64,000 nt of DNA from the NCBI GenBank assembly GCA_039566865.1, contig CM076943.1, positions 14,308,001-14,372,000 of the forward strand, written 5' to 3'. Made by a program: the position numbers and the translations under genes. The notes under the pieces are model-generated. The model was given only the letters and a program-made list of their open reading frames with translations, made no database searches and was not told the origin of the DNA. This DNA comes from Aurelia coerulea. Taxonomy: Eukaryota; Cnidaria; Scyphozoa; Semaeostomeae; Ulmaridae. Positions 1 to 10,058 of this stretch are shown in pieces. Numbering within the stretch: position 1 is the first letter of the stretch; each line of letters begins with the position of its first letter.

Positions 1-1187
1 TTGATTTCCCTCATCTTGAACCGGACCATTTTCAACATTATCTGCTGAACTGTTCTATTCATTAAAGTAAATGAACGGAGATATAGCGAAATAATCTAAA
101 CATAGCACAAAAGAACGGCAGGCGCCATTAATCTTCCTTTTGTCTTCATCGATCAAGAACATCAATACAATAGGTTATATTTAGATGGACCCAGTCCCCC
201 TAGCTAAGTTGCTTTTTAACCCCGTTGATTTACTTTAACTCTAAGGTACTCACTATTGTTCTCTTCCGATTCTTTATTCTTTTGATACTTATCTCCTGGT
301 TCATCTCTGGCTCACTCTGTCCCGGAATGATATTATCATACGTTTCACGTATGTGCCTTCTATTTCGTCGATATGTTTCTCTCTCTGTTTCAACTACATT
401 GTGCATAACTTTTTGTTTCTTCACAGTCCCTCTTCTCCTTCTGCCGCTTGGCTCAACTTGAACTCTTACTGTTTAGCCACACTGCAACCAGTGCAATTTC
501 TTTGTACCTCTGTCATCCTTAACGAATTTCTTTGAATTTACTATGGCCTTAGGCTTCAGAACATTTTGCTTTACAGGAACATTTGTTCTTTGTACCCTAC
601 CCATGCTGGACTTCTACCATCAATAGGTGTATTACGTAATTGTAACAGAGCCAGCTATTCATTCTCCTCGCTGAGCTTGGCTCTTTCAAGCGTATTTTTC
701 ACAGTTTGTATAACACGGACAATAAACCCATTGCTTTGTGGGTATCTGGGGCTTACGGGTCATGACAAAACAATTTATAGCATTTGGCGTCTTTTAGTCA
801 AACCTTCAACAAATACAGACTTGATGTTCGTACTTGGCACAATGTAATACAGTGGCATACTTTAATGCTAGACTTGGCCAAAGGTTGTTATTTACGCTTT
901 ATTGGGTCTTTTAACAGTGTGGAAACGCATTTTGATGCAAAAAATGTGTATGCAGTTATGGTCGTGGATAGGACACCTGACATCTTGTGAAAATAGAAGT
1001 TACAAACAAAAAATGAAAGAAGTTACGGTACTTGGTGGTTTCATGGTATGTAACTGAAATTAGACACAATCTTAATCAAACCGACCAGTTTTGTGGCTTA
1101 AACATACAGTCAGTTGGAATAGATTATGTGAGGCTAAAATCGATACGATTCTCGATAGATCTTGACTTTGCCTTTTTTTCGTCACAG
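1..1187 (+). other. RRM1: RRM1 intron (left part; continues outside window)
   Basis: Sequence upstream of the first visible RRM1 exon. I found no exon of the reductase here, so the preceding exon lies left of the window. The only recognisable content is a minus-strand gypsy integrase fossil (about 228-850). The intron ends with a pyrimidine-rich stretch and CAG at 1185-1187. Confidence 0.7.
228..850 (-). mobile_element. Decayed gypsy-type (Metaviridae) integrase C-terminal fragment
   Basis: Read on the minus strand, about 760-720 encodes SPRYPQSNGF followed by VIQTVKNTLERA, the signature of the end of a retroviral-type integrase core. Next come LALLQLRNTPIDGRSPAW and, at about 330-290, ETYRRNRRHIRET, the tail typical of gypsy integrases. 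Several in-frame stops interrupt it, and the position where family members carry the third catalytic acidic residue (two residues after QSNGF) reads V. It is therefore a dead fragment, antisense to RRM1 inside its intron. No LTR, reverse transcriptase or protease was identified nearby. The family call rests on motif recognition only; the edges are approximate. Confidence 0.75.
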
Positions 1188-1366
1188 GCATCAGCAGAGC
1201 TAGCAGGTAAAGATGGCCCATACGAATCATACCCAGGATCACCTGCAAGCAAGGGAATACTACAATACGACATGTGGAATGTAACGCCAACAGATATGCT
1301 TGCGAAACCAGGAGAAGTAACGCCAACAAATCTTGACTGGCGAGCGCTTAAAGAATTGATTGCCAA
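1188..1366 (+). CDS. RRM1: RRM1 exon a
   Basis: Begins after CAG at 1185-1187 with [15 protein letters not shown] and ends in phase 2 (two bases of the AAG Lys codon) before the donor GTACGT at 1367. It encodes [11 protein letters not shown], as in other R1 proteins, then an extra segment. GTAACGCCAACA occurs at 1281 and again at 1317, so VTPT appears twice, 12 codons apart, and the protein is about 11 residues longer here than vertebrate R1. Confidence 0.93.
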
Positions 1367-4300
1367 GTACGTAACATTTCAACTTGATATATATTTCTTG
1401 GAAGATTATTGGTTCGTGGCATTTCACCATAGATTAAAATTTTTGCTCTCAACGAAAGATTTTTTGCTTGAATCGAATCAAATTTTTAATAAAAGGATTC
1501 TTCAACCATTTAAATGGCTTGGTAACAATTTAACAAACGTATATGTGTTTATTAGGAAATGCATTCGTCTTTCCTTCAAGGTAACATTTGTTGATAAGTT
1601 AGAAAATGTTCTCGAAGAAACCATTTTCCAATTGTCAAAAGATGAATAGACCTTTTAGCTATTCTGAAAAGAATCAGAATCGAACGCAATTTTGCTACAT
1701 TTTGTGGAATTTTTGAATGTGCACAATAGTGATAGAAGTTCTAACGCCACTCGATCGAATGCCGCGTATAAAAATGTATAAAAATAATGCTCGATCCAGG
1801 CTCTTTTGTAGAATAGCTAAAAGGTCTATTGTCCTGCATCAATTTCTTTGAAATATTTTCTGCCTGCATTCGTTACTTGAAGATGTATTCTCTTTTACCG
1901 TTTGGACCAGTTTTAGACAACAAGTGTTAAATTTAATTCCAGCCCTATTGAATATCTGATTGGTTTGTTTTCAGGAATGGATTACGAAACAGTTTGTTGT
2001 TAGCTCCGATGCCAACTGCATCAACAGCCCAAATCTTAGGAAACAATGAATCATTTGAGCCTTATACAAGCAATATTTACAGCAGAAGAGTCCTGTCTGG
2101 TGAATTTCAGGTGCTTACTTCTTCATATTTTAGGGCTTTCTGCCATCTTCTTTTGTGAATAGTGTGTGGAATAATTCTTTGCCCAGTTAACAACCCATGG
2201 AGAACACACTACGTTAATAACCCATAACTAACAATCATTCGTTCAACCAGATGGCTGATTTTGGCAAAAAAGGGCCCTCTTAATTGGGAAGCAACCCGAC
2301 CCTGTTCCTGAAAGACGTCAACTTTCAAATCTTCGTATAGCAAGATGAAGAATCCAAAATACAGCGTTGACTCAGCAACTTCGAAGAAGTTGGCAAGCTA
2401 ATTAACTTCCAGGTGTTGTAAAAATGCTTTAATGTGGTCTCTATTTTAAGGTCTCTTCATTTCTTGATTAAGAACCATTAACCTTGAATTTGCTAAAATT
2501 CTTTGCTAATTAAGAACCTGTACCGGGCTGCTAAGAACCTCTTTACCCACCGGCTATTATTGTATTCAGCCTATTTTCAAGTGTTTCATTTTCTTAAGAA
2601 ATGCTTGGTGTGTAACGTTTTAGTCAATTTTCTGCTCACAGAAGAACACTTTGGCTGAGGTTTATTATTGCCTCATGGTATAAACATGACTATAAACAAG
2701 TATAAACATGACTTTAAAGGGAGTACAAAGACCAGCAGCCTTTGCCATCGTTTGTTTTTGTTTTTGTGAATTTCGTACAGTCAATTATTCTGGAAGCTGT
2801 GCAGATCAAGTCCTTGATTTCGCGCAAAGCATGCTGGTCTTTGTACTCCCTTTAACTAGCCGCTGCACAGTGCTTCAATGCCTTTACTTACCTGCACACA
2901 TAAATGCGAGTCTAACTTCACAACGTTCTGTCGCAATCTAAAGAAGCATATATTTTAAAGAGCAAACAACAAACTGGGCTAAAGTACCTTATTTCTAATT
3001 CTGATCTGATTGTTTTTTTATCGTAGAACTTGTCATTTGTAATTTGCTTTTAATTTTAGAATTGGAGAGCCACACTTCTAGTGGATATGCTCGATAATAC
3101 CATAATTATTGTTATCAGTAAATAAACTCAGACCACCATCACAAATAACAGAAAAAAATAAATGAAAACACAACTGTTAAAAATTCATACGTTTCGATTA
3201 TGAAAATCTTCCTTAGTTATTGTTGTTATTATTATTATTATTACAGTACGATTTTAAATGAGGCAAATGATCAATAAAAAGTAAAAAGAAATTATTTAGA
3301 AATATAATGCTTCTCACAAGGATACAGGAGATGGAAGTTCTTGGGAGAGCTGCAGTGGGACGCTTCTGCAATTAGGCCAAAGTTTTAAGAATTGTCGTAC
3401 TTCATGAAAGGAGCATTTGTGTCCCGAAACCAATGGCATTGCATCAAGTACAGGGAAGACGAAGATATTTGGAAAGTTTCGCGAGGATCAGTGCAACGGT
3501 GCTCGAGTTTTACGTGCAACCAAATTTGCTTCATAAAATATTAATATGGATTATATCGGTAATACCGAGTAAAAAGCTTGCAAATCTACGAGTTTAGGCA
3601 AAGTATTTGGCCAAAAATAGATTTTTTGAAAACACGACCTTTCACTGTCTGTTCCTTTATTTGCAGGTGGTAAACAAACACTTACTTCGGGATCTCACTG
3701 AACTTAATATCTGGAATGATAACATGAGAAATCAACTGATCGCCCACAATGGATCTGTCCAGGTATGCATTTTTAAGTATACCGGGTGACCCAAAAAGAC
3801 TTCATGAGCTAGATCACGCCTAGCTTCCAGAAAGCAAATATTGTGAACACAAGCAAGGTATCAGCATGCAGCTTAACGGCTCACCTCTCTTTGAGATTTT
3901 TCTTGGTCAGTTTGAGCTATAACTAACTCCAAAAAAGTAGTTTTGAAAATACAGTCATTCATTCATCTTTCGGACTTTCCCGTCCTCTTTTAGTCCATTT
4001 TGGAAGATGTGAAAAAGTTAACTCCAGATTTCCTTAGGAGAACGAAATTTGAGTAAGGTATAGATATCAATCACTTTGCTGCCATAGAGTCCCGCAGACG
4101 ACTTCAAATCCACCTCCACGTAAAGTCTTCACAGAATATTGACTGGAAAAGGATGGCGATTATTTCACTCTAAGTGGGAAATGTAGATTCGAAACGTTCT
4201 TTCAATCTGGATATCGGAGGGTAATTCAGAGGCCGACAAAATTTTTTCCTTGCTGGGAACGGCAAACATTTCGTCCAAACTTAGTAGATTGTACAGCGTA

Positions 4301-7069
4301 GTTTGTGCAAGTTATGAACACGTTCATAAACTAACAACTTTAAGGTTTAAACTCAACATATCATAAACAAATACTTATATTTCATACCAGTCTAAAGGCC
4401 GGTTTACACGGGCGTTTTTTCCTAAATTTTTCGTAAACTTTTTCTGAAATTTTCAACATTTAGAAAAAAGTTACCGTGTAACAGGAAAATATTTACGGTG
4501 AAGTTTGATCTTATCTCCCGTTTTTAATCTCGTTAATTGGTTTTAATGAGCCATCGTTGACGATTTTATTCTGATCCAGGGTCAAAATAAAATCGCTTCT
4601 AGCATTTTTTTCAAAGGAGCCGACAAACTTTGAGATAATTGACTGGCTTTGCTCAAATATTTTGGCGCGCTATTTGAATTTATTTCACAGAGGATGAAAA
4701 TTAATTCGAATTGAGTATCTTCAACGACTTTATGACTGTAGATTAGAATTATCTCCATGATAAGCATACTTCCCCTTTCGATTTCGTTGCAAAAATGGCA
4801 AAGCGCGACAAAACCGGAATAAGATCATGACGTCAGTAGCAACTTCGTTTCCAAACCAATGTCCAATGCTGGGGACCATCTGTATTGAAGCATAAATTGG
4901 CGAAGTGTGAAATGTCACCTCATAATTAAAGTCTACAAAGGTCTACAAAGCTTCAAAAGTTTCACTCCTGTTCGCAAAAATTGGAATGACAGTGGAATAT
5001 CTCGGATGCAGGAAACGTATCAGCGATCGTTGTCAAGAGCCAGTACATCCACCCTTTCACCAAGAGAAGAACTTGGAGAACAATACGATACAACAGAACA
5101 AATTGATATCAAAAATGATTTTTGAATGTAAAAGAACTGTATTTTTCTTGAAAACTGTTGCTGATAGAAAGAATCATTTGTTTTGTATTCTCCCGATGCT
5201 GTTTTCCAAAGTATCCACCAATCCTCTGTGAAATAAATTCAAATAGCGCACCAAAATATTTGAGCAAAGTCAGTTAATTATCTCATATTTTGTCGGCTCC
5301 TTTGAACAAAAATGCTAGAAGCGATTTTATTTAGGCCCTGGATCAGAATAAAATCGTCAACGATGGCTCATTATTAAAACCAATTAACGAGATTAAAAAC
5401 GGGAGATAAGATCAAACTTTACCGTAAATAATTTCCTGTTACACGGTAACTTTTTTCTAAATGTTGAAAATTTCAGAAAAAGTTTACGAAAAATTTAGGA
5501 AAAAACGCCCGTGTAAACCAGCCTTAAGAACATTACCAGGTGGGTAGCTCAAAATATACTTGGTAACTGTGAGCAACCAAGGTGGACATGCAAATGTCGT
5601 TGCCACTTTCTTTCTTCCTTGAAACGAAAAGCACTACCTTGGCACAAAAAGCAACTGAACAGCTCAATGATAGGGTTGACCTGGATGAAATCTACTACTT
5701 GCAACGACCAATCATTTTCCAATTCTTGATACAAGTTTCATGGTCCAGATTCTGCTTAATCAAAGTTACTGAAGCAATTCAATTTCCTTTTCAAGATAAC
5801 AGTTATGACAGGTTCAGGTTCTGCTGTGTTTTGACGGCAACGTAAAATTTGGCCTCCTTTCAAAAATTTCCTGCAGCCTAAGAATCTTGCAAAATTTCAT
5901 GGGAACCGCGTTCCCATGTTCCCCCACTTTGTCGCCCTCTGGAGGGTATTCATAGCTTGAAGTGACCATGCCGCATCTCAAAAGATAGCTAAGCCTTTCA
6001 AGCAACCGGTGAAACGAAGCATTTGTCAAAAGTTTTCGTTTTGAGAGAGCTAGTTATAATCTATGATCTACACTCTTATGATCTACACTCTATTCACAAT
6101 GACGTCAGTTCTTTTGAAATGCATCATTCGCCTCGATATGATGTGGAGCTAAATCCCAAAAGCGTGCATTGCTCTCAGCATCGCATGCAATAGTTTGCAT
6201 CAATATAGGCATGGCGTAGATTTCTTGTTGTGCTGGGATTTGCATCATTCGCCTTGAATTGAAATCATTTGTGAATAAGGCTTATGGTGTTTCTTTTGGT
6301 CACCCGGTAATTAAGCCCAGAATGATTCATACGCATTCCAAATTTGTGCAGAATTCCTGTTATTCAGTTTCCAAACACAAACAGAAAGTTAACTCCAGTT
6401 GGCTTGCTCTTTCTAGCTAATTGATGGAATTCCAGACCACATCAAAGCCTTATACAAGACAGCATGGGAGATATCACAAAAAACTTTGATAAACCTTGCA
6501 GCAGATCGAGGAGCATTTATTGATCAGAGTCAATCATTCAATGTATTTATTGGCGAACCAAACTTCGGGAAGCTTACTAGCATGCACTTCTATGGATGGA
6601 AAAAGGTACGTCTTCAAATTTAACAACAAATATTTGAAACAGAAGTTTGCCGCGTTAAAATAATAACCTTGCTAATTTGGTGTAGAAAGCTATGCAGAGT
6701 TCAGAAACAAATGCAATATTTTCCTGGATAGAAGTTGCAGAAACCAAATTAATTGTTAGTGTCGATTGGTTTATAAGCATTAATATTAAATGAGTTTGTT
6801 CATTATCGTTTGCGCCCTAACTCTTGGCCTATTAACTGGTGACTGCATTGTTTTCCCGTGTGTGAAGATTTGTCGTTTACTCGTAGGGGCTGAAGACTGG
6901 AATGTACTATTTGAGAACGAAACCCGCTGCCAGTGCAATTCAATTTACAGTTGACAAAGCTGCTTTGAAGGAGACTGGGAAGGCAGAAGAAGGGGAGAAT
7001 AATACCAACATGGATGCAATGGTGTGCTCATTGGAGAATCCTGACAGCTGTACAATGTGTGGATCATAA
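1188..7069 (+). CDS. RRM1: Ribonucleoside-diphosphate reductase large subunit (R1), 3' five exons, partial
   Basis: Catalytic subunit of class I ribonucleotide reductase, a cytosolic enzyme that reduces NDPs to dNDPs using a radical generated in the small subunit. Coding exons: 1188-1366, 1975-2110, 3667-3762, 6417-6605 and 6887-7069 (stop TAA 7067-7069). All junctions are GT-AG and keep one frame (phases 2, 0, 0, 0), giving about 260 C-terminal residues of a protein that is usually about 790 long. Recognisable blocks in order: [20 protein letters not shown]; the phosphate-binding loop [54 protein letters not shown]; the radical-transfer tyrosine pair in GMYYLRT; and the C-terminal redox pair in CTMCGS. 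The N-terminal ATP-cone and active-site cysteines lie outside the window. The odd point is a 12-codon internal repeat in the first exon. Identification is very secure; exon edges are predicted by eye. Confidence 0.97.
1367..1974 (+). other. RRM1: RRM1 intron with one small MITE
   Basis: 608 bp GT-AG intron. The only structured content is the 182 bp inverted-repeat element at 1647-1828. An open frame runs from exon a through the donor to about 1649 but has no family similarity; it is intron read-through. Confidence 0.85.
1647..1828. mobile_element. MITE with 19 bp perfect terminal inverted repeats
   Basis: TAGACCTTTTAGCTATTCT at 1647-1665 is exactly inverted at 1810-1828. The 182 bp element has no coding capacity. 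Its TAGACC...GGTCTA ends resemble those of the larger element at 58327-59187, and a solo end-like sequence occurs near 56631, suggesting one family. Confidence 0.85.
1975..2110 (+). CDS. RRM1: RRM1 exon b (phosphate-binding loop)
   Basis: Acceptor TTTTCAG at 1968-1974. Its first base completes the Lys codon of the previous exon, then [19 protein letters not shown] and [20 protein letters not shown] follow, ending GEFQ before the donor GTGCTT at 2111. PTAST is the substrate phosphate-binding loop of class I R1 proteins. Confidence 0.95.
2111..3666 (+). other. RRM1: RRM1 intron with fold-back element
   Basis: 1,556 bp intron. It holds the TTAA-ended fold-back at 2714-2855. Around 2450-2560 there are short 'aagaacc' motifs like those inside the CAGTAAAAACC MITE family. 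The remainder is AT-rich without recognisable features. Confidence 0.8.
2714..2855. mobile_element. TTAA-ended fold-back MITE (142 bp)
   Basis: TTAAAGGGAGTACAAAGACC at 2714 is matched in inverted orientation at the 2855 end (TGCTGGTCTTTGTACTCCC then TTTAA). Both ends carry TTAA, the target preference known for piggyBac-type transposons. There is no coding capacity. Confidence 0.82.
3667..3762 (+). CDS. RRM1: RRM1 exon c
   Basis: 96 bp, exactly 32 codons in phase 0: [20 protein letters not shown] then [12 protein letters not shown]. This matches the 'NPHLLKDLTERGLW...' block of R1. Acceptor TTTGCAG ends at 3666 and donor GTATGC starts at 3763. Confidence 0.95.
4230..5940. repeat. Dispersed repeat, copy 1 (interrupted)
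   Basis: Starts GGCCGACAAAATTTTTTCC and ends near CCCACTTTGTCGCC. The same sequence occurs at about 37961-38649, including the segments around GGGAACGGC, GTAGCTCAAAAT, AAGCAACTGAACAGCTCAAT and GACAGGTTCAGGTTCTG. Copy 1 is split by the insertion at 4393-5526, which copy 2 lacks. Confidence 0.8.
4393..5526. mobile_element. Non-autonomous DNA transposon with ~300 bp terminal inverted repeats
   Basis: Left arm about 4393-4693 and right arm about 5224-5526 are inverted copies over roughly 300 bases with scattered differences. The tips read GGCCGGTTTACACGGGCG and CGCCCGTGTAAACCAGCC. The interior of about 530 bp holds only short open frames with no recognised domain. It sits in a dispersed repeat whose other copy (near 38189) shows the unoccupied site. 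The superfamily is unassigned. Confidence 0.85.
6417..6605 (+). CDS. RRM1: RRM1 exon d
   Basis: 63 codons, phase 0 at both ends: [20 protein letters not shown], then [19 protein letters not shown], then [13 protein letters not shown] before the donor GTACGT at 6606. It corresponds to the C-terminal part of the R1 barrel. Confidence 0.96.
6887..7069 (+). CDS. RRM1: RRM1 terminal exon with radical-transfer tyrosines and C-terminal CxxC
   Basis: Acceptor TCGTAG ends at 6886. It encodes [20 protein letters not shown]; the two adjacent tyrosines correspond to the radical-relay pair of class I R1. An acidic linker of variable sequence follows, then [18 protein letters not shown] and TAA. The final two cysteines are the swinging-arm pair that re-reduces the active site. 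Confidence 0.97.
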   Translation, partial: GLKTGMYYLRTKPAASAIQFTVDKAALKETGKAEEGENNTNMDAMVCSLENPDSCTMCGS

Positions 7070-7295
7070 AAGAAATAGTTTCTATTCTGAGACAGTTAAA
7101 ACTCATGAACTGTGATTTCGACAGGATCATGATTTGATGTAAAAAAACAAGAAAAATTGCGCGCATGGATTTTAAGAGACTCCTCACGAGCCTGGTTTGT
7201 AAAAGCACACAATATGATATATGACGAGCAAATTGACTTCTTGCAGCAGAACCACTTTGCTCCTCTATAGCCTCGATGTGCTCAGACCAGATATA

Positions 7296-7506
7296 CCGGG
7301 TGCGCCAAAATGAAGCTTCACATTTTGACAGCGGCAACGAAGCTGATTGACTAAAAGTTTTAATGCTGTTTCGTATTCGTTTTCGACAAGTCAGGGCGAG
7401 ACTGCACGTCCTATAGCTATATTCCTACGTTTAAGTAAGCCTTTTAACAGTGAAACGCAAAGAAATCGAAATTGCTTTAGGTATGTGAGCATTTTGGCCC
7501 ACCCGG
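7296..7506. mobile_element. TA-flanked CCGGGTG MITE (211 bp)
   Basis: CCGGGTGCGCCAAAATG after TA at 7294-7295; inverted counterpart CATTTTGGCCCACCCGG ends at 7506 before TA. Same terminal family as 3782-6307, with no coding capacity. Confidence 0.8.
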
Positions 7507-7731
7507 TAAGGTTTAGACAAGACCAGATATTATTGTTGATATTATCAAGCAAAATGATGAGATGGATGATTTTAACGTTCGAGGGTGACTTGGTGATTAG
7601 TCTGTAGTTCGGTTGTGTCCACCCTGCACAGGAATTTGGCCCACCATTTAAGGACTCTCAGTTAGCAGTGATTCTTTTGCGCTTAATACCTCAAAAAAAC
7701 CAATGAAGGCGTGGCCAGAATCAAATTATTA

Positions 7732-8000
7732 TACAGTAAAAACCCGCATGTAAGAAACTTCCTCGAACGAGAACCTGCAACATGAAATCTGCAATATTTA
7801 CTCCGTGTTATAAGAACCTTTTCACCCTGGTTTTTAAAGGTTTTTTATTTGAAGAACAAATGCATTGACCTAGTTTTCCGCTATGATAATCCACATCATT
7901 AATTTTTTATTATTGTGGAAAAAACTCTAAGAATCTAATTTAAGAACAAAAACAGCTTCGTTTGAAGAATATAGGTTCTTATATGCGACTTTTTAGTGTA
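7732..8000. mobile_element. CAGTAAAAACC-family MITE
   Basis: TACAGTAAAAACCCGCATG at 7732 is inverted at the right end (ATGCGACTTTTTAGTGTA, to 8000). The inside is rich in 'aagaacc' motifs. Relatives lie at 15140-15216, 35721-36141, 61968-62460 and 63551-63947. Confidence 0.8.
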
Positions 8001-8127
8001 TGTCAAATATTCTGCTGCACTGTCGCAAAGGATCACTGTCAACCAGGAGCCTTTAAGTGGCATGCAGTTGATTTATGATGGCAGTAGAACTCTGTTCGAA
8101 TATGATGTAGCTGAAGAGGGTTGTTTA

Positions 8128-8133
8128 AATAAA
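8128..8133 (+). terminator. Candidate polyadenylation signal for RRM1
   Basis: AATAAA about 1.06 kb after the RRM1 stop codon, followed by a T-rich stretch near 8165-8230. It is the only hexamer of this kind I noted between the stop codon and here. The assignment is tentative. Confidence 0.3.
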
Positions 8134-8953
8134 AAGAACAATGTAGAATATGCGTATGTGATTCGTTTGTAAGAAACTGATACCTTACTGTTGTTTAGTA
8201 GAAATTCAAGTTTTCATTGTATATTTTTCTACTTAAAAACAAGCATTTAAGCCTGATGCTCGGTTTCCTTATTTGTGGAATTCTTCCCTGTCTTGGTATG
8301 ATGATGGACTTATGACCTGGAGTCTCTTGCTTCCCTGTGCTCTTTCACTTGATGATGGCGCTTCGGTCAACAAAGACTCATAATATTACTCTGAAAAACG
8401 TGACCCTATTTAGGCCCAAACTCTGAGCTTCCTAGAGTACCAATCAGATTGCGACATTTATGAATTACCATGGTGATATTTTGCCAACTTTTAGCCAATC
8501 AGGCGAGGTCTGGAAGCAATGGGAGGCTGCTGATTTTTTTAATCTTCGCGATTTAGACATTTGTGGACTTAATGTCTCTAGGGAATCCAATCGAACGTCT
8601 TGAAATGATAAGCGAAAGAGTTTTGTTCTTCAATGCATTACAAGACAAAGACAAGTCCTCGAAGGTTTCGCAAAAATATTTCACAAAAATTTTTCGCAAA
8701 ATGTTTGGGCTCTCTACGAGGCAATCTGAAAGCGAGGCTTCACAAAATAGGATCAGCTTTTTCACAGTTTCATTATGAGTCGCTGTTGAGCACGGTTTAC
8801 CGCAGAGATACTAGGGACTCGTCGTCATAAATCTAGCATGATGATGGTGAAGGTAAAATGTACTTGGTACCCAAATGTATCAAGGTCAGAAAAAGGTCCG
8901 AATAAAGAAATTGATAATTTCCATATTTGAACTCTCCAAAAATTTCCTCGGTA
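8134..8953. other. Intergenic stretch without recognised gene
   Basis: AT-rich sequence with short open frames on both strands (for example around 8560-8830) that lack family motifs, splice context or codon character. Nothing supportable was found. Confidence 0.5.
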
Positions 8954-10058
8954 CGGCACTGTGGCGGACTGGCCCACGGGCCCTCCCTCAAAATCTTGCA
9001 AAAAGGGCCCCCTTTTTCCTGGAAAAGGGCCCCGTTTACAAAATTAAGGAAATTTTTGGTAGAGTTGAATATTTGAATAATGGACATCTCACTTCACATT
9101 TGAATCCTTCAGTGTTATTGAACTTGCTCAAAGAAATGAAAACAGTCGAGAGCGAAGATACGGATGGCGAAGAAGGGAGCACCGTTGCAGAAGGCCTCTC
9201 CATTTCTGCCAAAAGACGGTTCTCGAGATTCCTTCGCTGAAAATAGTTGTTATAGGTAGTGTAGGGTAAAGAAATGACTGGGACATAAATTGGTAGAGTC
9301 ACTCTAAGCCAAAGTAAAGGCTGCAAGTTTCAAAAATTTCCGGGACGCACTTTGGGGGCACGCAAAAATTGGATTGTGAAAAACTGAAAGCTTTTGCCCG
9401 ATAATTTTCATGAGAGTGTTCTTTGATAGAAACTGCAAAAATAATTTTGTGAATTTCAAAGTTTCCAATTCTGCTCTGGTAAGATGGGATGGCGATAGGC
9501 ATTCTAAGCCAAAGAACAGATGTTTACTCAATAATTTCCCTGTGGATGCTTATTCATAAAACTACTGTTACAAATGATCAAAAATTCAATTTTAGCATCG
9601 GCAAACCTGGGATTGGGAGAAGCGTTCTAAGCCAAAGTAGAGGGCGTGTCCTCAGAAATTTTCCTGGGGACTTTGCCCCCAGACCCCTCATTTTGATACT
9701 CCATCAGTTAATTTGCCCTGACCACACTGCTGGGGGGGGGGGGGTCAGGAAAGGGTTCCTCAACAGTTTGAGAAACGAAAACATTATAGATCGTCTGGCC
9801 CACAATACAAAAAGGCAAAATTACTTTTATGAAATAGAGAAAATGTAAAGATTTTAATCATGCCATAAGAAGATATATCGTGAGATATATGCCTCATTTC
9901 AAAGAAAGTGAGTTTAGCTTGGCTATTGGTAAGGAATCGAGGAATTGCGACGAATTTGCTCCTGACCACACACTCATCATCGAGGCCACACCCACTTAGG
10001 GCCCCCTTAACTCGTTCATGGCCGGTGCAAAAATCAGAGCCAGTCCGCCACTGGGCAC
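8954..10058. mobile_element. Inverted-repeat element with 'ctaagccaaag' units
   Basis: CACTGTGGCGGACTGGCC near 8957 is inverted as CAGTCCGCCACTGGGC near 10041. Inside, CTAAGCCAAAG recurs at 9303, 9504 and 9627, each followed by related text ending in a 'ttttcctggggacttt'-like stretch. A G-homopolymer occurs at about 9732-9744. The open frame at 8875-9240 falls mostly inside and has no recognised domain. Confidence 0.6.

Larger units (their letters stand above)
3782..6307. mobile_element. TA-flanked CCGGGTG element, composite (outermost layer)
   Basis: Begins CCGGGTGACCCAAAAAG after TA at 3780-3781 and ends CTTTTGGTCACCCGG before TA at 6308-6309. The ends match those of several shorter elements in this window (7296, 24877, 38871, 55053). 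TA target duplication fits the Tc1/mariner superfamily. No transposase was recognised. It contains a dispersed repeat (4230-5940) that itself contains a long-TIR element (4393-5526). Confidence 0.7.
3763..6416 (+). other. RRM1: RRM1 intron almost entirely occupied by a nested mobile element
   Basis: Of 2,654 intron bases, 2,526 (3782-6307) belong to one TA-flanked element that starts 19 bases after the splice donor. Without it the intron would be about 130 bp. The acceptor TTTCTAG ends at 6416. Confidence 0.8.
7070..8133 (+). other. RRM1: Putative RRM1 3' UTR region carrying two MITEs
   Basis: No coding feature follows the stop codon. The stretch contains MITEs at 7296-7506 and 7732-8000. 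The first plausible polyadenylation hexamer I noted is AATAAA at 8128-8133. Whether the transcript reaches it is not shown by the sequence. Confidence 0.4.

Noticed and set aside
1032..1649. 206-codon open frame spanning an RRM1 exon
   Set aside because: Only 1188-1366 matches R1; the rest is open intron on both sides, and the donor GTACGT at 1367 plus the continuation at 1975 give the conserved protein.
8875..9240. 121-codon frame as a gene
   Set aside because: It begins just outside and lies mostly inside an inverted-repeat element, with no domain and no relation to neighbouring splice sites.
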